Origin: Flavobacterium bizetiae
Lineage (GTDB): Bacteria > Bacteroidota > Bacteroidia > Flavobacteriales > Flavobacteriaceae
Direction: 5' to 3'
NCBI RefSeq assembly: GCF_902804475.1
Contig: NZ_CADCSU010000087.1
Coordinates: forward strand, 124,001 to 188,000
Length of the DNA: 64,000 nucleotides
Below the pieces are notes generated by a model. That model ran no database searches. It was not told where the DNA came from and saw only the letters and a list, made by a program, of their open reading frames with translations. The first letter of the stretch is position 1, and each line of letters begins with the position of its first letter. Positions 61,209 through 64,000 of the stretch are shown in pieces. Position numbers and translations under genes: made by a program.

Positions 61209-61919
61209 ATGAGTGCGACGATTATACAATCATTATTAGATAAAACAAAAGATTTTTCGCTGGAAGAAACGTTGGTTTTTTTAGCAAATGAATATCCGGA
61301 AAAAGTAATTTTTTCGACTTCTTTTGGTCAGGAAGATCAGGTAATTACAGATTTTATTGCAAAAAGTAATACTGATATTACCATTTTTACCTTAGACACC
61401 GGTAGATTATTTCAGGAAACTTATGATGTTTTTCATAAAACATTAAAAAAATACAAAAAACCAATCGAAGTATACTTTCCGGAAGCAGCGGCAGTAGAAA
61501 GTTTACTACAACAAAAAGGGCCAAACAGCTTTTATGATTCGGTAGAAAACAGAAAAGAGTGCTGTTTTATTCGAAAAGTAGTTCCGTTACGAAAAGCTTT
61601 GGTAGGAAACTCAGTTTGGATTACCGGTTTAAGAGCCGAACAATCTGAGAATAGAAATGATCTGCAATTGTTTGAATACGATGGAGGTTTCGAAATTATA
61701 AAGTTCAACCCTTTATTAAAATGGACTTTAGAAGAAGTAGAAGCGTATCTGTCAGAAAATAATGTTCCTCAAAATGCCTTACACAAACAAGGTTTCGTAA
61801 GTATAGGATGTGCGCCATGCACAAGAGCAATTTTCCCTGGTGAAGATATTAGAGCTGGAAGATGGTGGTGGGAATCAAGCCATAAAGAATGTGGTTTGCA
61901 TAGTGCTAAAAAAGAATAG
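61209..61919 (+). CDS. cysH: Adenylylsulfate/phosphoadenylylsulfate reductase
   Basis: 236 residues. The PP-loop region is VIFSTSFGQEDQVITDFI, followed by TLDTGRLFQETYDVF. Cysteines 118-119 (KECCFIRK) and 201/204 (GCAPCTRA) are the four ligands of a [4Fe-4S] cluster, and the C-terminal ECGLH (Cys 228) is the nucleophile. The cluster signature indicates the APS-reducing type rather than the cluster-free E. coli PAPS reductase. It yields sulfite. cysD and cysN, which make APS, follow, and no cysC kinase has been seen, which fits direct APS reduction. Confidence 0.95.
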   Translation: MSATIIQSLLDKTKDFSLEETLVFLANEYPEKVIFSTSFGQEDQVITDFIAKSNTDITIFTLDTGRLFQETYDVFHKTLKKYKKPIEVYFPEAAAVESLLQQKGPNSFYDSVENRKECCFIRKVVPLRKALVGNSVWITGLRAEQSENRNDLQLFEYDGGFEIIKFNPLLKWTLEEVEAYLSENNVPQNALHKQGFVSIGCAPCTRAIFPGEDIRAGRWWWESSHKECGLHSAKKE

Positions 61920-61974
61920 AAGAAGCAAGAGAATAGAATAAAGAATATAGATTTAAAGTTCCAGAGGAACGATC

Positions 61975-62095
61975 CATATTGTAGCGCCGGATTTTAATCC
62001 GGGGGATTTATAAGATTGCAATGGATTTCGACACGATGGAGATTGAAGAAGATAACGTCTCGAACCAACGAATTGAAATCCGTTGAAAAAACAAA
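61975..62095. repeat. Intergenic repeat-like segment before cysD
   Basis: It contains the palindrome CCGGATTTTAATCCGG (61987-62002) and a facing pair of GGATTTCGACACGA / GAATTGAAATCCG units. No frame. It splits the cysH-cysD part of the unit by 274 bases. Confidence 0.45.
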
Positions 62096-62193
62096 AACAA
62101 AAAACACAGAATAACGATAGTATTACAGGTTTTAGATTAAACTCACAACGATCTTAAAATTGGAAAACTATCAAGCATTAAACAAAATATCAA

Positions 62194-63099
62194 ATGAGTT
62201 CAAGTTCAGTATTAAAAACAAACGCTTTAGAGAGTGAAGCGATATACATTTTCAGAGAAGTAATTTCACAATTTGACAAACCTGTTTTACTTTTTTCTGG
62301 AGGAAAAGATTCTATAACATTAGTGCGTTTGGCACAAAAAGCATTTTTTCCTGCTAAAATTCCGTTTCCTCTTTTGCACGTTGATACAGGACACAATTTT
62401 CCTGAAACAATTGCTTTCAGAGATAAATTGGTAGAAGAATTAGGATTAGAATTAATCGTTCGTAATGTTCAGGATGCTATTGATGAAGGAAAAGTGGTTG
62501 AAGAAACTGGGAAATATTCTAGTAGAAACAGCTTACAGACCACAACACTTTTAGATGCAATCGAAGAATTTAAATTTGATGCTTGTATTGGTGGAGCACG
62601 TCGTGATGAAGAAAAAGCAAGAGCTAAAGAACGTATTTTTTCGGTTCGTGATGATTTCGGTCAATGGGACGAAAAAAATCAAAGACCTGAGTTATTTGAT
62701 ATTTTGAATGGAAAAATAGAAAACGGACAAAACGTTCGTGTTTTCCCAATTTCAAACTGGACAGAATTAGATGTTTGGAGTTATATCGAAAAAGAACACA
62801 TCGAGATTCCATCAATCTATTTTTCACATAAAAGAAAAGTTTTTTTGAGAGACGGTTTAATCTGGTCGCATTCTCCTTATGTGTATCAGGAAGAAGACGA
62901 GCAAATCGAAGAAAGAATTGTTCGTTTCAGAACCGTTGGAGATATGAGTTGTACAGCCGCTGTTGAATCTTATGCAGCAACAATCCAGGAAGTAGTAGGA
63001 GAAATTAGAGAATCTACTATTTCTGAAAGAGGAGCCAGAATCGATGACAAACGTTCTGAAGCCGCAATGGAGAAAAGAAAACAACAAGGATACTTTTAA
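62194..63099 (+). CDS. cysD: Sulfate adenylyltransferase small subunit
   Basis: 301 residues. The PP-loop is VLLFSGGKDSITLVRLAQKAF, with PFPLLHVDTGHNFPETIAFRD, ACIGGARRDEEKARAKERIFSVRDDFGQWD and FPISNWTELDVWSYIEKEHIEIPSIYFSHKR as standard CysD motifs; the C-terminus ERGARIDDKRSEAAMEKRKQQGYF is conserved. With CysN it forms APS from sulfate and ATP. The gap to cysN is 129 bases, longer than in tight operons. Confidence 0.97.
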   Translation: MSSSSVLKTNALESEAIYIFREVISQFDKPVLLFSGGKDSITLVRLAQKAFFPAKIPFPLLHVDTGHNFPETIAFRDKLVEELGLELIVRNVQDAIDEGKVVEETGKYSSRNSLQTTTLLDAIEEFKFDACIGGARRDEEKARAKERIFSVRDDFGQWDEKNQRPELFDILNGKIENGQNVRVFPISNWTELDVWSYIEKEHIEIPSIYFSHKRKVFLRDGLIWSHSPYVYQEEDEQIEERIVRFRTVGDMSCTAAVESYAATIQEVVGEIRESTISERGARIDDKRSEAAMEKRKQQGYF

Positions 63100-63228
63100 T
63101 AATTATGAGTTGTGAATTATAAATGCAATTCAGAATTAATTAAAAGTTAGAATCAAAAAAACAAAAACATACAGATTTATAAGTTTCGAAAGAACGTGAA
63201 GCTTTAAACCTGAAACAATATAGTAAGA

Positions 63229-64000
63229 ATGGAAGTTTTAAAAATAGCAACAGCAGGAAGTGTAGATGATGGAAAAAGTACTTTGATCGGGAGATTATTG
63301 TACGACACAAAATCATTGACGACTGACAAAATAGAAGCAATCGAAAAAAGCAGCAGACAAAAAGGATATGATTATCTTGATTTTTCATTAGCAACTGATG
63401 GTTTAGTGGCCGAAAGAGAACAAGGAATCACGATTGATGTTGCGCATATTTATTTTTCGACTGCAAAGAAAAGTTACATTATTGCCGATACTCCGGGTCA
63501 CGTAGAATATACAAGAAACATGGTTACAGGAGCTTCGACTTCTCAGGTTTCTATTATTTTAATTGATGCGAGAAAAGGAGTTATTGAGCAGACTTATCGT
63601 CACTTTTTTATCAATAATTTATTGAGAGTAAAAGAGGTAATTGTAGCTATTAACAAAATGGACTTAGTAGATTATTCTGAAGAAGTTTTCAATAAAATCA
63701 AAGCAGATTTTCAGGCATTAAACGCAAAAAGTACTTTTAAGGAACAAAACGTAAGTTATATTCCGTTAAGTGCAATCAATGGCGGAAACGTGGTGGATCA
63801 ATCAGAAAATATGCCTTGGTATACAGGTCAGACTGTTTTACAACATTTAGAAGGATTAGATGCCGAAGATGTTTTTGAAGCAGGAAAAGCACGTTTTCCG
63901 GTTCAGACCGTTATTCGTCCTAAAACAGAAGAGTACCACGATTTTAGAGGATACGCAGGAAAATTATACGGAAACTCAATTAAAGTTGGAGATGCCGTTA
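63229..64000 (+). CDS. cysN: Sulfate adenylyltransferase large subunit, partial
   Basis: The frame opens at ATG 63229 and runs off the window, leaving about 257 residues. It is a translation-factor GTPase: G1 is ATAGSVDDGKSTLIGRLLYDTK, G3 is ADTPGHVEYTRNMVTGAST and G4 is AINKMDLVDYS. AEREQGITIDVAHIYFSTAK is the effector region. It couples GTP hydrolysis to APS formation by CysD. Whether a fused CysC kinase follows lies outside the window. Confidence 0.95.
   Translation, partial: MEVLKIATAGSVDDGKSTLIGRLLYDTKSLTTDKIEAIEKSSRQKGYDYLDFSLATDGLVAEREQGITIDVAHIYFSTAKKSYIIADTPGHVEYTRNMVTGASTSQVSIILIDARKGVIEQTYRHFFINNLLRVKEVIVAINKMDLVDYSEEVFNKIKADFQALNAKSTFKEQNVSYIPLSAINGGNVVDQSENMPWYTGQTVLQHLEGLDAEDVFEAGKARFPVQTVIRPKTEEYHDFRGYAGKLYGNSIKVGDAV

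Overview
The window looks like chromosome of a Flavobacterium-type member of the Bacteroidota. The DNA is AT-rich. Promoters follow the TTTG / TAnnTTTGC pattern rather than the E. coli one, and start codons follow A-rich leaders without clear Shine-Dalgarno sites. Gene content fits too: the type IX secretion protein PorT, a lipoprotein TamA (TamL type), GLPGLI and DUF5686 proteins, carboxypeptidase-regulatory-domain TonB-type receptors, menaquinone methylation and a membrane pyrophosphatase. No tRNA, rRNA, CRISPR array, prophage or intact insertion sequence was seen.

From 1 to 31 kb the window is mostly housekeeping: the cell-shape operon mreB-mreC-mreD-mrdA, purH, accD, fbaA, tamL, a TrmH-type methyltransferase, porT, menG, folA, thyA, the electron-transfer flavoprotein genes, pdhB, an AlkA-like glycosylase, soluble and membrane pyrophosphatases and a deoxynucleoside kinase. 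Small membrane and lipoprotein genes of unknown function lie between them, and most convergent gene pairs are separated by strong hairpin terminators. From 31 to 43 kb there are envelope genes: a GLPGLI/outer-membrane-barrel pair, two tandem paralogous secreted proteins, a DUF4153 membrane protein and an M28 peptidase.

From 43 to 64 kb lies a large sulfur-assimilation and methionine region: metK, a TonB-dependent receptor, metY, a homoserine-dehydrogenase-like gene, metX, a fused aspartokinase/homoserine dehydrogenase, an OsmC protein, metZ, an Rrf2 regulator, two TauE/SafE permeases, cysH, cysD and cysN (cut by the window end). Together these carry sulfate to sulfide, aspartate to O-acetylhomoserine, and then homocysteine and S-adenosylmethionine.

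The most interesting result is the density of RNA control here. Three very short ORFs (44950, 48275, 51701) encode peptides rich in Met and Cys. Each is followed by an intrinsic terminator, and in each case a short segment at or just after the end of the peptide ORF can pair with the 5' arm of that terminator. This is the layout of ribosome-mediated attenuation. They stand before the TonB receptor, before a small protein plus metY, and before a second small protein plus metX/thrA. The two small proteins share a C-terminal Ser-Leu-Leu-x-Leu-Met-Tyr motif and may form an undescribed family. A SAM-I riboswitch precedes metX and a probable SAM-II riboswitch precedes metK, so two riboswitch classes and three candidate attenuators fall within 8 kb. 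A shared operator-like sequence built round GATAG(R)GTAA recurs at four promoters in the region.

Other points: an RDD-family gene broken by one extra A, a homoserine dehydrogenase paralogue that lost a catalytic Glu, a Cys-rich tail on the membrane pyrophosphatase, an AccD without its zinc-ribbon cysteines, and several dispersed palindromic repeats.
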